This document shows, in pieces, positions 45,767-57,658 of a stretch of DNA of 64,000 nt (the first letter of the stretch is position 1; every line of letters begins with the position of its first letter). Position numbers and translations under genes: made by a program. The DNA is taken from NCBI GenBank assembly GCA_026075535.2, contig AP026543.1:5766001-5830000 (forward strand), in the 5' to 3' direction. This DNA comes from Tricholoma matsutake. Lineage: Eukaryota > Basidiomycota > Agaricomycetes > Agaricales > Tricholomataceae. Under the pieces are notes generated by a model. That model made no database searches, was not told the origin of the DNA, and was given only the letters and a program-made list of their open reading frames with translations.

Positions 45767-48238
45767 ATGAATTTCACACTCTGCAACTTTATGTCGTGTG
45801 GAGATTCAAATTTTTTTTTCTTCATCGCTTGGTACACTTACCATGGTGAGTTTCCCTCCAGACAAAGACGACCCCATGGGGTGATCACATTGACAGACCT
45901 AGCCGCATGCGTGAGATGGGCCCTAGTGGCCGGTCTCAAAGGGGGAAGTGGCCGGTCTCAAAGGGGGAAGGAGAGAGAGCTTGAGCCCACTGGCTCAAGC
46001 AGCAACATCCAACACCATTGCTTGCCAAGCCCTGGCGAGATCAAAGAAGCAATCAGCTCTAGCAGACGTTCTGCTAGAGAAGAACAAAACTGGCAAGCTG
46101 GTGTGGGCACCAGCTCTTCCACTGCCGGAAATTGGAGGATTGACGGTGAAGGCATCATCCTTCACCAAGGCACTTGTGACACTTGCAAGAGCTATGCTTT
46201 ACATGTGTACACCCATGTGTATGACCACGATGATGAATATTTCAATGCGAGAGATCGTCGAGATTCGGGTATTAACTCTGGCACTCTCACCAGAGCTGAT
46301 CATGTTTATAATGAATACAAAAAAGATATTGCTGCCCTCCAGGAGACCATCCAGAACCTGGAGGATGAGAATGAGCACCTGCATGAGCAGCTTGATGGAT
46401 GTTCGTCCAAACAAGCTCGTACTCATGAACCCTCTCCTCACTCTGAGAGGCCCCAGGGTACTTTGTATGCTGGTGCAGCCTCTTGGCCTGCACCACCTCC
46501 TGCTCCCTGCCCCATCGTCCCTGATGAGGACTTCAATATGAATGAGATCTACCCACCTCTTCCCAACCTTCCAACCCCAAGATATACATTCTTGGGCCCT
46601 GATGTTCCCAGGACGACGAACTGGAGACCATCTCCCAAGCTGCATGGCCAAGTTCCTATGTCCATTCCTCAGAACACTGAGGAATTTGATAACTGGTCCT
46701 GGATGGCCCACACCTCTGGGAACTACCCAATGTTGGAACGAATGTGCGAGTACATGCAGTTCGTCAATGATACTGCTCCAGGGGTTCGAACACCCCTGAT
46801 GACCTATGCCCTTGCCCACTGGAGATTACCCGGTTGGCTCCCTGTTCAGATGCAGTCGGCGCGAGGATTACGCCGACTCAACGACCCTACTCGCCTGGAG
46901 CAACCCTTGCTCCTGGACTCTGCCGAAACATGGGCGCAGTTCATGCACTGACACCTGTACCAGTGGAGATCCCACCCTGGTACCCTGATGGACAAACAGA
47001 GGGTCTCCCTCCCACACGTCAGGGGACAACTCCTGCTTCATCAACAGATTCCTTCAGGGCTATCCCCTGAAGCTAAACTACTTCTCTACCTTCGTACTGT
47101 GGAGGTACTAGCCATGCCGGGACTGTACTGACAGATTTGAGAGCGTGAACACCTCCCACTGTCCCCCATGTGCCGTTGGCAGCCCATGCCGATCAGCACC
47201 AATTCAACTTCCCTTGAGGATATCGTACAACACCTCGCCACCATGGGAGTCTTGGACGAGGAAGTCTGAGAAGGTTCTCACTATGCCATTGGCTGGCTTA
47301 CAGCAATGGCTACTGCCAACTCCTCCCATTCGGAAGAGTCTTCCACCGCTGCGGATATTGTAAGACATCTGTGGCAACATTCCAATGCCTGTTCAGAGGA
47401 TGCTCCTCTGATGTCTGAACCCTGGTGGTGGATCGCCAGGCCTAACAATGTGGCCCTTCGAGAGCCACAAAGAAAAAGAAAAAGAGATTCCACCACTCCC
47501 ACCAGGGGCGGAGCTCCCTCTCATTCAGGGCGACCCCGCCCTGAATCAATGACTTCCACTGCCTGGTCCTCTGGATTCTCTGCTGGACTTTCTGCATCTC
47601 TGCATGCGAGCACCTCTCATGTGGACAACCAACCTCCTGCCCACGCTGGGCCTTCTTACCTGTCTGGCTGGCATCCACCTCCTCCAGAGGTATATCCCCT
47701 GGAGAATGATCCGACCTCAGGATGGTCCAGGTCTCCCTTCATCATCAAGGCAACTCAAGGCCAGAAGAAGGCCTTGAAGAGAGCGAGAAGAGTCGCTGCC
47801 GGCATCCCTCCGGATGGGCACAAGAAGCCCATTAGCAAATTCACTCCTGTTGTGTCTACCAAGCCACCAAAAATTAGAGACCCTGATGACGACGGTGATT
47901 CCACCAACTCTATCTCTTCATCTGATGATGAAACTTTCACCGTCAACAAGGACTGTTTCCCTCTCGATGAAGGGCAGACGACAGATGCCTCTGCTCTGGG
48001 GAACACCCCAGAGACCCCCATATCCCAATTGTCTTCGTTGGCATTGACCAACAACATGACCATACTTTCCTCCACGCCCGATTACAAGTGCGAAGTACCC
48101 ATACCTATCACCCCGGAGGAAGTTAGGCATATGTTAGTTGACGCCAACCTCCCTGAATCCTCATCGACCCTTGACAAGTCCCACATATCATCGTTGAGTC
48201 TCGACGATACCCACATCCCTGATGACCCTACTAAATGA
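45767..48238 (+). pseudogene. element C extra ORF downstream of integrase (ORF3), unknown function
   Basis: A reading frame of about 824 codons between the pol stop and the 3' LTR, in a different frame from pol. It is interrupted only by TGA codons (46,949-46,951; 47,129-47,131; 47,138-47,140; 47,267-47,269). Visible parts: a Cys pair segment TCDTCKSYALHVYTH near 46,180; a coiled coil EYKKDIAALQETIQNLEDEN at 46,310-46,390; a Pro-rich stretch; an aromatic block WSWMAHTSGNYPMLERM and PLMTYALAHWRLPGWLP at 46,690-46,850; and a C-terminal half rich in Ser, Thr, Asp and basic clusters. I see no signal peptide or transmembrane helix, so it is not an envelope-like protein. I do not recognise a family; start position is approximate. 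Confidence 0.65.
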
Positions 48239-48384
48239 GGTTGTCGTGTTTTTTAATAAACAAATGAATTGATTCTTTTCATCGTACCCCAACGATACCC
48301 ACATACCAGATGATGCTCTCTTTGAGATTGTCTATTTACTCAAAACATTATGCTTCTCCCCTGGACGAAGCCTAAGGGGGAGGG

Positions 48385-48578
48385 TGTGGTGACCTGGGGC
48401 TTGACCCCACATTTGTATATATTATATTTCCTTGCTGTTGACCTGGCTGGCCCCTATAAAGGGACCAGCCTTCTATTTACATAAGCAATCTTTTTTACCA
48501 CTACCAATACATGAAATATATATGTTATTCGTGTTCTTTTAGTGTGTGATATAAGGAGATCCCCCTTGACTCACTACA
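48385..48578 (+). repeat. element C 3' LTR
   Basis: 194 bp, the same length and ends as the 5' copy, preceded by the purine tract at about 48,374-48,384 and followed by the ATAAT duplication. Confidence 0.9.
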
Positions 48579-48583
48579 ATAAT

Positions 48584-49080
48584 GGACAAGTCCACAGAAT
48601 TGATGCACCTCTTTTGCGGATCGTGGCCTTGGCCATTTTGCAATCCTGTCTTTTTTACTGACATCTGCCTTGATCCCTCACATGGAAACATGGTGACCCA
48701 AGAAGTCAATCTCAATTGGAAGAGATGTGTCTTCTGAGGGTTACAGTAAAGCCCAGCCCCATGCAGCGCATCCAGTATAGTGTGCACATTTGTGCAGTGT
48801 TCTTCCAGTGAGTCTGACCAGATCACAATGTCATCAAGGTAAATGTGGCAGATTTCCCCGGCTGTCACACAATGTTGATAAATTGCCAGTGCATTCTTCA
48901 ACCCCATCAGCATGACTGTCCATTCAAACAGTCCAAATGGTGTTGATACTGCTGTAAGGGGTATGTCTGAGGGTTCCATTGGTATCCCAAAGAAGCTGTT
49001 TGTCATGTTGATTGTCCCCCAGATTTTTCCCTTTGCACAATCATTCAGGATATCATTAATTTGTGGCAAGGGATGAGAGT
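48584..49080 (-). pseudogene. element B reverse-transcriptase segment
   Basis: Minus-strand reading DSHPLPQINDILNDCAKGKI, PLTAVSTPFGLFEWTVMLM, then CHIYLDDIVIWSDSLEEH, the catalytic YLDD motif. Across the element C insertion it joins the piece ending at 38,243. The N-terminal RT part is absent because the element is cut at about 49,089. Confidence 0.83.
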
Positions 49081-49089
49081 CTGCAACTG

Positions 49090-49355
49090 TGTGGAAGCCT
49101 AGCCCGTAGTTGGGCTAGGAAACACTAGAGAGGAAGATAGAAAGGGAGAGAATAGAGGAACTCACTGCTAATCACGTGATATAACAAGACAACAACGTGT
49201 AATTAGAGTGAGAAATAATATAAAAGCTGAGTTTCTAGGGAAGGGAGAAGGGGGAAAAGGAAGAATGGGGAAAAGTCCTTTTTACATAGTAAATAAGGTA
49301 ACAAAGAAATGGTGTGTACAAACAGGCATCAATGATAACGTAAGCCAGGCTTACA
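49090..49355 (-). repeat. element E 3' LTR (partner not identified)
   Basis: On the sense strand it runs from TGTAAGCCTGGCTTACG to GGCTTCCACA, 266 bp. A purine-rich GTGGGAGGG tract lies directly before it. A weak match to its left-end GGCTAGGAAAC segment is at 54,124, where the 5' LTR would be expected, but no full partner is visible. Confidence 0.55.
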
Positions 49356-49456
49356 CCCTCCCACACTTAAAAAAGTGTCTCTATTCAGCATCAAAGTCAT
49401 TCAACCCAACATCAACCAGTAACATCAGGTGCATTAAAAAACCCAGTGGGAAAAAG

Positions 49457-52400
49457 CTACTGTGTTTCCTCTGCCTTACTAGCCTTCCAGCTGTCCAGCG
49501 CTTCACAATTTTCCAATTCTCGTCCGGGTAGCCATAGGTCATTGCTCTCGGAGTATCCAGACCATCTTACAAGGTACTGGAATCCACGTCCTCTTCTCCA
49601 TTCGTCCATGATCTTCTTGATGTGATACTCTTCCAGACCGTCATCTGTCATCACTGGGCCGGGTTGTTCCAGTTTGGGTGAAGGGAAGAGATCAGCATCA
49701 TTTTCATTGTGTCGCTTTAGTAAGGAAGCATGGAATGTGGGGAATACATTTGGGGAGTTTGGCAACAGTAGAGTGTATGACGATGTCTCTGGATAAGCTT
49801 TTGTCACAGAGTACGGTCCATCAAATTGTGGAAAAAATTTTGCCACTCTAGATTTGTCTCCAGCTTTAAACTCTTGATGGTGGTGAAGGGTTGCAAGCAT
49901 CACCTTATCACCCACCAGGTACGCATCTTTGTGCCCTCATGTTTTGTTTGCAAAGAAAGCCTGCATGATTTTTGTGCCAATCAAAGCATCTTTAGCCTTG
50001 TCAACATCACACTCGATTTGTGATATCATCATGTGTGCAGCAGTCCCTTCTGGGCTGTCATCTGTGACTGTCCCCGGTATCAAAGGTGGAATAATCTGTG
50101 GGCTTCATCCCATTTGGATCTGGAATCCTGAGAATCCCGTCAATGCATTCACCGAGTTCATCATGTGGAACTGGATAATAGGTAAGGCTCATACCCAACC
50201 CTTTTGGTTGTGCTCAACATGAAAGCGCACGCATTGATTCAGAGTTTTATTCATTCACTCACTCGCACCATCCATCTGAGGGTGGTATGACATGGACATC
50301 TTCAGATGTACTCCCGTCAATGAGTGTAGTGCTTTCCAGAATTTTGACATGAACAATTTATCACAGTCGGATATCAATTCCAATGGTAGCCCATTTTCAC
50401 AGTACCATTCATTGAAGAATATTAGGGCAAGTTTAGGTGCAGTGATATCAGTTTTTGTTGGAATGAGATGGATATCAGAACCCAGTCTATCTGTTATCAT
50501 CAGAATGCAATCAAATCCCTCATCTTCAGGGAGTGGCCCTACAAAGTCCAGGCATACAGAATCGCCATGCTTTTCGGGGATAGGCAACAGATGTAATGGT
50601 CCCTTTGCCTTCAATGTGCCACTTTTGTTATGCTGGCAGTCCGAACATGCCGGTATGTATGGATTTTCGAGGTCCCTTTGTATGTTGGGCCAATAATAAC
50701 AATTTCTGATGCTTGCATACAATTTATCTGCACCAAAGTGTCCCAGCAAGTCATGTGCCAGGCGGAACAGATCCTCGTGTAGCTGGCCATACCTGGGGAC
50801 TACTAGTCGGTCTCCCAAGTACCACAGTTTATTAACCATGTGAACATCAGGAATGCTACTGGTTACTTTGCCCCCTTTCTTGCAGAAGTCGTCGTGTTTG
50901 TATCCTTCCAGAACATCATTTAGGAAAGACTCGTCAGAGCAGACACTGAGGATAGCATTGCAAGAGTTTGGTTGGTCTCCCCAACAGTCCCACTGCAGGG
51001 GTGAGTCAGCAACATTGATGTCCTCAGTTGGGTCATCAGACGTTAGATGGGACAGGGCGTCTGCCACTGTGTTGTCCTCTCCATGAATGTAGTATATGGA
51101 CATGTCAAATTGGGAGAGGTGTTCCATCCACCATGCTTGTCATCATGAAAGATCCTTTTGCATATCAAAAATTTCCAGAGTTCAGTGGTCTGTATACATG
51201 ACAAACTGGGACCCAAGTAGATCTGATCGCCATTTTTTAAGTGCGCACACAATCACTAGCATCTCTTTTTCATGGACAGGGTAGTTCTTTTGTGCATCCT
51301 TAAGTTGCATGGAGTTGAACACTACTGGCCAGGCAGTCTCCCAAGTTGGGCCCCAGCTTAGCACAGCGCCTGTTCTCCAGTCGCTCGCATCGCAAGTTAC
51401 GAAGATTTTATTATTGCCAGGAAGGGTGTGATCAATCACCGTCAAGCATTCTCAGCTAACAACCAGTGCTTTTATAGTCTCAAAGGCAGTCTGGTGCACA
51501 CTCGACCAAGCGGGGAAATTCTTTTCGCTTTCTTTTGTCGTCAAAGGAGTTAGAACTGACGTGTGGTCTGCAAGGTGAGGTAGAAAGGCAGCAATGTATC
51601 AAACAAGTCCTAAGAAACTATGGACGTCACTCATAGACTTTGGTACTGGCCAATTCAATATCTTGTCCACTTTTGAGGAACAAGCTTCGATCCCCTGCTG
51701 GGAGATGCGGTGTCCCAGGAAGATTAATTCACTCAAATAAAATTTTGATTTCTTTGGATTGCAGTATAGTCGAGCCTCTCGAAGCACTGTCATAACTTTC
51801 TCAATGTGTTTCATGTGCTCTTCTACAGAGTCTGACCAGATTATAATATCATCCAAATAGATGTGAGCAAATATTCCCAGGAAGCGTCTCAGGGCAGCCA
51901 TTACTTGCCATTGGTGGATGGGAGGAGCATTCTGGAGTCCCTGTGGCATCACTGTCCATTTGTACAGTCCAAGCGGGGTTGTCACTGCAGTCAGCCCTAT
52001 GCTCTCTGGGTCCATTTTAGTATGAAAGAAACTGTCTGTCATGTCAAGTTTACTCCAGACTTTGCCATGTCCAGCATCTGCCAGGATGTTGTCTACACGT
52101 GGAAGTGGGTGTGAGTCCATGACCATATTGGCATTCAGTTGTCAATAGTCATTTACCCAGCGAGGTAGGTCTGTTGGATCTGCCTTTGGAACTAAGAAAG
52201 CAGGAGACGCATGCGCGGAAGAAGATGGACAGATGTGATCCGCATCCAAGTGTCGTTGAATCAGTACACTCCACACCTCATGGAATTTACATGGGCAGGA
52301 GTAACTTCTTGTGGTAATTGTTTTTCCAGCATCTTTCAAGCTGATTTTGCACAAGACTTCATTTGGCATTTCATCAACGTGTGGTATCAGCTTGAAAACA

Positions 52401-54059
52401 TTAGAGTAATCTTCTTTTACTTTTGTACCGAGTTTCTCCAGCTGTTCTACAGCCGCGAGTTGCTCGACACACCCTTGTATTGCAGCTATAATGTCTATTC
52501 CAATTACTTTTTCACATCGCGCATCAACCCATGGTCACCGCAATTTGCAAACGGTTTTCAGTTCTTCGACTAGTAGTTTGTGGTTGGTTTTAATGGTTGC
52601 TATCACATCGCGTAATTTTATTTTTACTGCTGGTATTACATGTGGCATAGGATGTAAGAGGTCAAAGTTGCAGCCATAATCTATTGCAGTATTGTTTTGG
52701 GCATCAACTACAATCTTATTATGTGAAAGGAAAGGGAGTCCAAGAATGACAGGATGGCAAAGTTTCGGTGCAATAAGTGCGCGGACAGTACGAGCAGAAT
52801 ACAGGTTGTTTTGGTCATGCAGTTTAAGTTTTACCCAATGGGTCAGAGAGACATCAGCACAGCCAGAAGAATTGTCGAAGAATGCACCAGAGATGGGGAA
52901 AGGGCAGGGAAGCAAGCAAATAGGCAGGCGTAGACTTCTGGCAAGTCCTTCTTCAATCAAAACTGCAGGGGAGCCATGGTCAATTAGCACAGAAATATTG
53001 ACACGAGAGAGTGCAGTGGAATCAAGACTGTCAACAGTGCACTTCCATACAAGGTGTGGCATAAAGAATGGAACACAGGTGCTTACCGAGTCATTTGAGT
53101 CTTGAGAGAGATCACTATCACCCCCGCCGAGGATAGAGCTTTCATTCAGTGGGTATATAGAAGTGATAGGATATGTATGTCGACATGCCCAATACACTCA
53201 CGATGGGCAGGGCAGGAGGTGCAGTAGAGGGTTGAGGTGGGGCAGGCACATAGATTCCATTTGATGAGCCAGCGTTGACAGTGCCAACAGATGAGACAAA
53301 CTCATCCCTTGGAATAGGCAGTGCCGGCAGCTTGGCACGTTTCCGCACTTCATTTACAGATGCCATAGATCGCTCAACATATCCTTCCCTGCTCGGGAAT
53401 TTGCAAGTGTGACCATCAGGCATGTAGAAGCCTCGGCACTTCTTACAACAGTTATATGTCTCCAGGTATTTTCTCTTGCAATCCATCAATTTAGGTGGAT
53501 GGGTGGTCAACAACATAGTTTGGGAATGGGAGGTGGTTGCAGCTTGCGCTCGGTTGTATGGTGCTTGCCTCGAGCTATCAGCGAGGCCCACAGCTGAGCT
53601 CGAGTGCTTCAGGCTCCTAGGTGCATCTTCGGCATCTTGCTTGCGGGCATTTCTGTCTTCGATGAGTTTCTGGTCAAGCTTTGTTAAGGTATTGACAAAA
53701 GATTGCAGCTTTTCCTCAGATTTCAATGTGTCCGAAGCTGCTTTTGCGACTATGGCTGCAGTGGCAGTGTCAGGGTCTAGTATTGCATTCACCTGCTCTT
53801 CATCTTCATCATCAGAGGACTCATGGTTGTCCTTCCATCAATCAAATGTGGCAGCAAGCTCGGGGGAGATGTTTGATTTGATTTGGGTGCATAGTTGGGC
53901 AGGAGAAAGGTGATACTGAGATCCTTTCAACAGCAGGTTGTCACGGCGCATAGAGTCGATAAAGTCAGAGAAGGGAGTCTTGTTTTGCTTCATTGAGCGC
54001 ACTTTCCAGTGATGATACTCGACCAGGAAACCCAAACAAAACCCACAATAAGGTCTCAA
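49457..54059 (-). pseudogene. element E Gag-Pol (Ty3/gypsy chromovirus)
   Basis: Minus strand, from right to left. Gag near 53,140-54,059 has a Cys-rich CKKCRGFYMPDGHTC segment. Protease near 52,900-53,050 reads VSVLIDHGSPAVLIEE. RT at 51,600-52,370 has HIYLDDIIIWSDS. RNase H at 51,050-51,445 reads KIFVTCDASDWRTGAVLS. Integrase at 50,255-51,000 has FVGPLPEDEGFDC and SYHPQMDGASE. The chromodomain at 49,470-49,640 reads FQYLVRWSGYSESNDLW. Many TGA codons break the frame, for example at 51,599-51,601. The gag start MRPYCGF at 54,059 is uncertain. Confidence 0.82.
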
Positions 54060-54835
54060 ATGGTATAATGCTAGTTAGAGGAAGATTGCAAGGTGGTACT
54101 AAATATCACCGCTGTTACCCAAGGCTAGGGAAACAACTTTAGAGAGGGTCCGATGAAGTCCAATGAGGTTCGAGGTTGTATGAAGTGCTGCGATGACGTT
54201 CGAAGAAGGTTCAAGGAAATTCAAAGAAGTTCAATAAAGTTTGAAGGGTTTACAGAGGACGAGGATGACTTCGACGATGGCTGAGGATAGACTATAGGGA
54301 TGTAGAAATGCTTTCAAGAGGGGATAGACAATAGACGATTGTTTAGAGAAGCTAGTATGAAGAGTTCAAAGAAGTTCAGCATAAAACACTGAACTTTGAG
54401 ACTAAGTCGAGAGGCTTGGACTCAAGAGAATTGCTCTTAAATCAGACAATTTGTGTCAGAGGACAATCTATTCTCCCTTTCTAAGTAGCTAGTACAAGGC
54501 TATATATGTTTGGGAGAGGTGGTACTTAAAAGGAAATAGAACATGAGGAATACATGAGGCAAGATATAAACAATAAAGAACTTTGCAAATCATAAAATAA
54601 ATGAAAGATGATAAGAAGGGAAATGTATAGTGTCATGATTTATTGCAGGTACCTGTCCTATTGATCCAATATATCATCAAGACGTCAAAGCGCCACAATC
54701 ACATCCTAGAATCCTGTCATTGTGTCTCCTTGTGTCCGGTGGTGCTCAATATGCGATGCACTAACTCATACAAGGTGTGCTGCATGTATCCGAAGGGCGG
54801 TGTGATAGGTATACAGTGGCCGAAGACATTTGAAG
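54060..54835. other. non-coding region right of element E
   Basis: Probably contains the degenerate 5' LTR and leader of element E or another element's debris. GTTCGAAG/GTTCAAAG-like words recur at 54,140-54,260. No gene is supported. Confidence 0.35.
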
Positions 54836-54915
54836 TGCTGCAAAGTTGTTCAAAGTTGTTCAAAGTTGCTCAAAGTGTTGTGAAGTTGTTCAAAGTTGTT
54901 CAAAGTCATTCGAAA
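54836..54915. repeat. minisatellite of GTTCAAAGTT-like 10-11-bp units
   Basis: About seven imperfect copies of a GTTCAAAGTT word follow each other here, with looser copies further left (54,140-54,260). No coding role is apparent. Confidence 0.7.
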
Positions 54916-55190
54916 TAGTCTCAGAGCGGTCTTGCAAGGTTCGTAAGGGTTCATAGGGGTTTGTAGGGGTTGGGAGGGTGTGTGTTGATGTGTTGATGCC
55001 TTTGGATATGTTCCCAGAGCTTAGTGCGCATGGTGGACCTATCATCCTCCCCCTTACTGAAATACTGACTGTCCCAGTCAGCTGATCGGAGTCATGTGTG
55101 AAATGCATGATTGTGTTGAAGCTGTAAACAAAACTCGAAAACTTTTCATTCTCCTTCCTCAACCTCTAAACCTCCAATACTACTTCTATC

Positions 55191-56476
55191 ATGTCTCTCC
55201 TCACCGAACTCAACACTGAAGTCCTTGAATATGCCAAATCGATGCCAGATCGCGGTGTTGCAGAAGACCTCAACTTTGAAGTGTGGGGGGGAAAGGGTTT
55301 TGTGAGAAGATGGTAAGTTTCCGCTTCTTATTCGATATTCAAAGATTCTAATATGATATGTTCAGATGGAATATGATGAACTGGCAGATGACTTGGGTGA
55401 GGAATGCGACTCGACTGTGCAACAAGTTGTCAACAAAGTATTCGAGCTGTTCAAACCGATGGCTCAACACAAATGGCTTTTGTGGGGGGGGACTTCTTGT
55501 TTGCAGATCTGAGTGAGCAGGTAGAGCAAGAGCAAAGGGAAGACGAAGCGAGACAGGTTCGGGAGGAGGAGGAGGCTTGCAGGGCGGAGGAAGATGCAAA
55601 GAAGGCAAAGATTGAGGCTTGACCAGGGGGTGTTAGGAGATGCTCAAAACACAGCTCTTGCTGTGTTTCATGCTGAAACTTTGTTGAAGGAGGAACTGCA
55701 GCAACAAAACATGGAGCTTGCAGCGGAAGCGCGAGCGATCGAGAGGCTAGAGGCTGGAGAGGAGGACGAGGAAGAAGATTTGGGAGGATTGCCAATAATC
55801 AGGATTGGGAAGCAGAAGGCAGTGGAGATTGAGGGAAGGGAGGATGAGGAGGATGAGGTAGAAAGCAAGTGGAGGAGGTTCACTGAGGGCAAACTTCTCG
55901 ACTTTGAAGGCCCAGTAAGTTTTTTGTTTGGCTTCGATGTCTTTTCTGATTGCTAACAATGTCATAGTGCAATTGATGTGCTAGGATGAGATCCCAGCCA
56001 TCATGCATTGTCAAGGAGGGAGCCCCAAAGTGCATGAAGTGCACTCAGGCAGCGCAGGGGTGCTACTGGGAAGGGGTCTTGAGGTGGGACTTCGCAAAGG
56101 TGAAGCGAGAGGATTCGGGGTTGCGAAACCAGATTCACACCCAAAACCAGGTACGAAACTTATTCAAAATGATTTCATAGTGTATGCTATCCTGTCCTTC
56201 AGATCAAAGGTACCTCGAATTCGCATCATAGGCCCCATCGCTGACATTGAACCGGTCGCAGGACCTTTGAGACCTTCAGAGGAGAAAAAAAAGTTGTCGA
56301 AGGGAAAGGGAAAGGCGAAAGTGAAGGAAGTGTGGGGATTTGAGGAGGCTGAGGCTGTGGATGAGGAGTGGGCAATGCATCACCAGATCCTCGTGAAGAA
56401 GTTGGCAGGGATAAAGGTTGAATTGGAGGTCTTGTGTAGGCAGATAGAAGTGGTGGAGGAGATGTTGGAAGAGTAG
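55191..56476 (+). pseudogene. unknown fungal protein with a CxxC cysteine motif, decayed or multi-exon
   Basis: I do not recognise a family. A CT-rich leader precedes ATG at 55,191 (MSLLTELNTEVLEYAKSM). An intron at about 55,314-55,365 leads to MEYDELADDLGEECDSTVQ. After that, a run of Gs near 55,484-55,492 shifts the frame to a strongly acidic and Glu-rich coiled-coil part (DLSEQVEQEQREDEARQV), then a further frame with EEDLGGLPIIRIGKQKAVE. A basic Cys segment lies at 56,020-56,070 (GAPKCMKCTQAAQGCYWEG). A Lys/Glu-rich C-terminus ends at 56,476. The order acidic coiled coil, Cys motif, coiled coil suggests a repeat-associated DNA- or protein-binding ORF. Whether the frame changes are introns or mutations is open. 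Confidence 0.4.
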
Positions 56477-56731
56477 AAGATTTTGTTGTTCTTTTTATAA
56501 TTTTTGATTTTTTTGTGAGTCTCGAAAGTAACGATAAGAAAAGTAAGAAAGAAAAGAAAGAAGAAAGAAGAAAAAAAAAAGAATAAGGGAAAGGCTCAGT
56601 AGATCATCATGGCCGAAAAACCCTTTTGGAGTTTGCGCGACCACATTATAATGTGATATCGTGACTTGTATTGTACACTAAAAGAAATTGAGGTCATAGG
56701 TAAGTGATCGCAAACAAAGAGAAAGGGATAA

Positions 56732-56860
56732 TTATTTGTCTTCAAAGTCCGGAAGGTCTTTGGGAATATCTTCATCGACGTTTGAAGTGTTTCGCAGTTT
56801 TTTGAGATGTTCAGAGTCAATATCGAGGAAGTTCGGTGGCATCACATTCACTACCTCGCT
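56732..56860 (-). pseudogene. unidentified ORF end (PPNFLDIDSEHLKKL..)
   Basis: A minus-strand C-terminal segment with acidic, protein-like composition ends at TAA 56,732. It is cut off near 56,830-56,860, where element F begins. No family is recognised. Confidence 0.25.
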
Positions 56861-57205
56861 ACACACAGTGGCTGCAAGAAATGTCAGAACTTCTATGTCA
56901 CAAGTACATGCCTGCGAGTTCCCAGGTTGTGATGGATATGTCAAGCAAACAATGTCTGCTGTCAACAACGCCCATCAATGCTTAGGATTAACTGCTCTGC
57001 CTGTTCCTAATGATGAATCATCACTCCCTATTGCTTCCATCTCATTTTTCACACCCCCTGCTCCCAATGTTACTCCCCCTCCCCTGCCAATTGCGGCCAT
57101 CATGGGCATGACTACATACCCTGTCATGTCAGTCAGACAACCCACAAACAAGCACAATGTCTTGATGGGGGAAAATGGTGACTTATCTTGTGATTCAAAT
57201 GATTC

Positions 57206-57658
57206 TATAAGGGCAACCTTAGAAGCCACTTAATTAATGGACTAGCAAAGGGAAATCCAAAGTTAAAATTATGGTACATATTACAGGGAGTGGAGGCGCA
57301 CCTAGCAAAGGGAAATCCAAAGAGAAAACTCTAAGGACCCCTTTGCCAATGCCCAGTGTATGTGAAGATTGCAAAAATCAAATAATAGTCTAAAAATAGA
57401 AAAAGGTGGAAATAGGCAGATCAAGGCCGCCGAATGACATCATACCAAGGGGTAGATGTCAGAAGGGGTACTCCACCTCTAAATATAAAACTGTCAACTT
57501 GCACAAATGTGATAGAAAGGGAAATTAGTAATAAAATAAGGAAAAATCATAGAAAATGAAAAATAGAAGGAAATGAAGTGAGGAAAAATATTGGATGAAC
57601 ATAAAAAATAGGAGAAACACACAGGGCACCCCCCCTAGTCCCCCCTAGTCCCCTTACA
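57206..57658 (-). repeat. solo LTR of the element A family, in element F
   Basis: 453 bp, clearly related to the element A LTRs and in the same orientation as them. It is flanked by GATTC duplications at 57,201-57,205 and 57,659-57,663. An intact target duplication around a single LTR indicates recombination between two LTRs after insertion. Confidence 0.92.

Larger units (their letters stand above)
38249..48578 (+). mobile_element. element C: 10.3-kb Ty3/gypsy chromovirus with an additional 3' ORF
   Basis: Complete element in plus orientation inserted in the RT/RNase H part of element B. Target duplication ATAAT at 38,244-38,248 and 48,579-48,583. LTRs are 194 bp each. Order inside: gag, protease, RT, RNase H, integrase, chromodomain, then an extra ORF of about 820 codons, a purine tract (AAGGGGGAGGG) and the 3' LTR. 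All frames are decayed. Confidence 0.92.
34273..49089 (-). mobile_element. element B: truncated Ty3/gypsy chromovirus, split by a hAT-like element and element C
   Basis: Minus-strand element. Its 3' LTR (34,273-34,477) is followed inward by the chromodomain and integrase (34,560-36,060). RNase H lies at 37,485-38,248 and part of RT at 48,579-49,080. Joining the pieces across the two insertions keeps the reading sense. The gag, protease and first part of RT are missing: the element stops at about 49,089 against the LTR of element E. Several TGA codons occur in the pol frame. Confidence 0.8.

Noticed and set aside
45948..46541. Alternative plus-strand ORF (MAGLKGGRRESLSP..)
   Set aside because: It overlaps ORF3 in another frame; ORF3 has the coiled coil and continues in frame for more than 2 kb, so this one is likely a shadow.
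45767..48238. ORF3 as a retroviral-type envelope gene
   Set aside because: Its position fits, but no signal peptide, transmembrane helix or furin-like site is visible.
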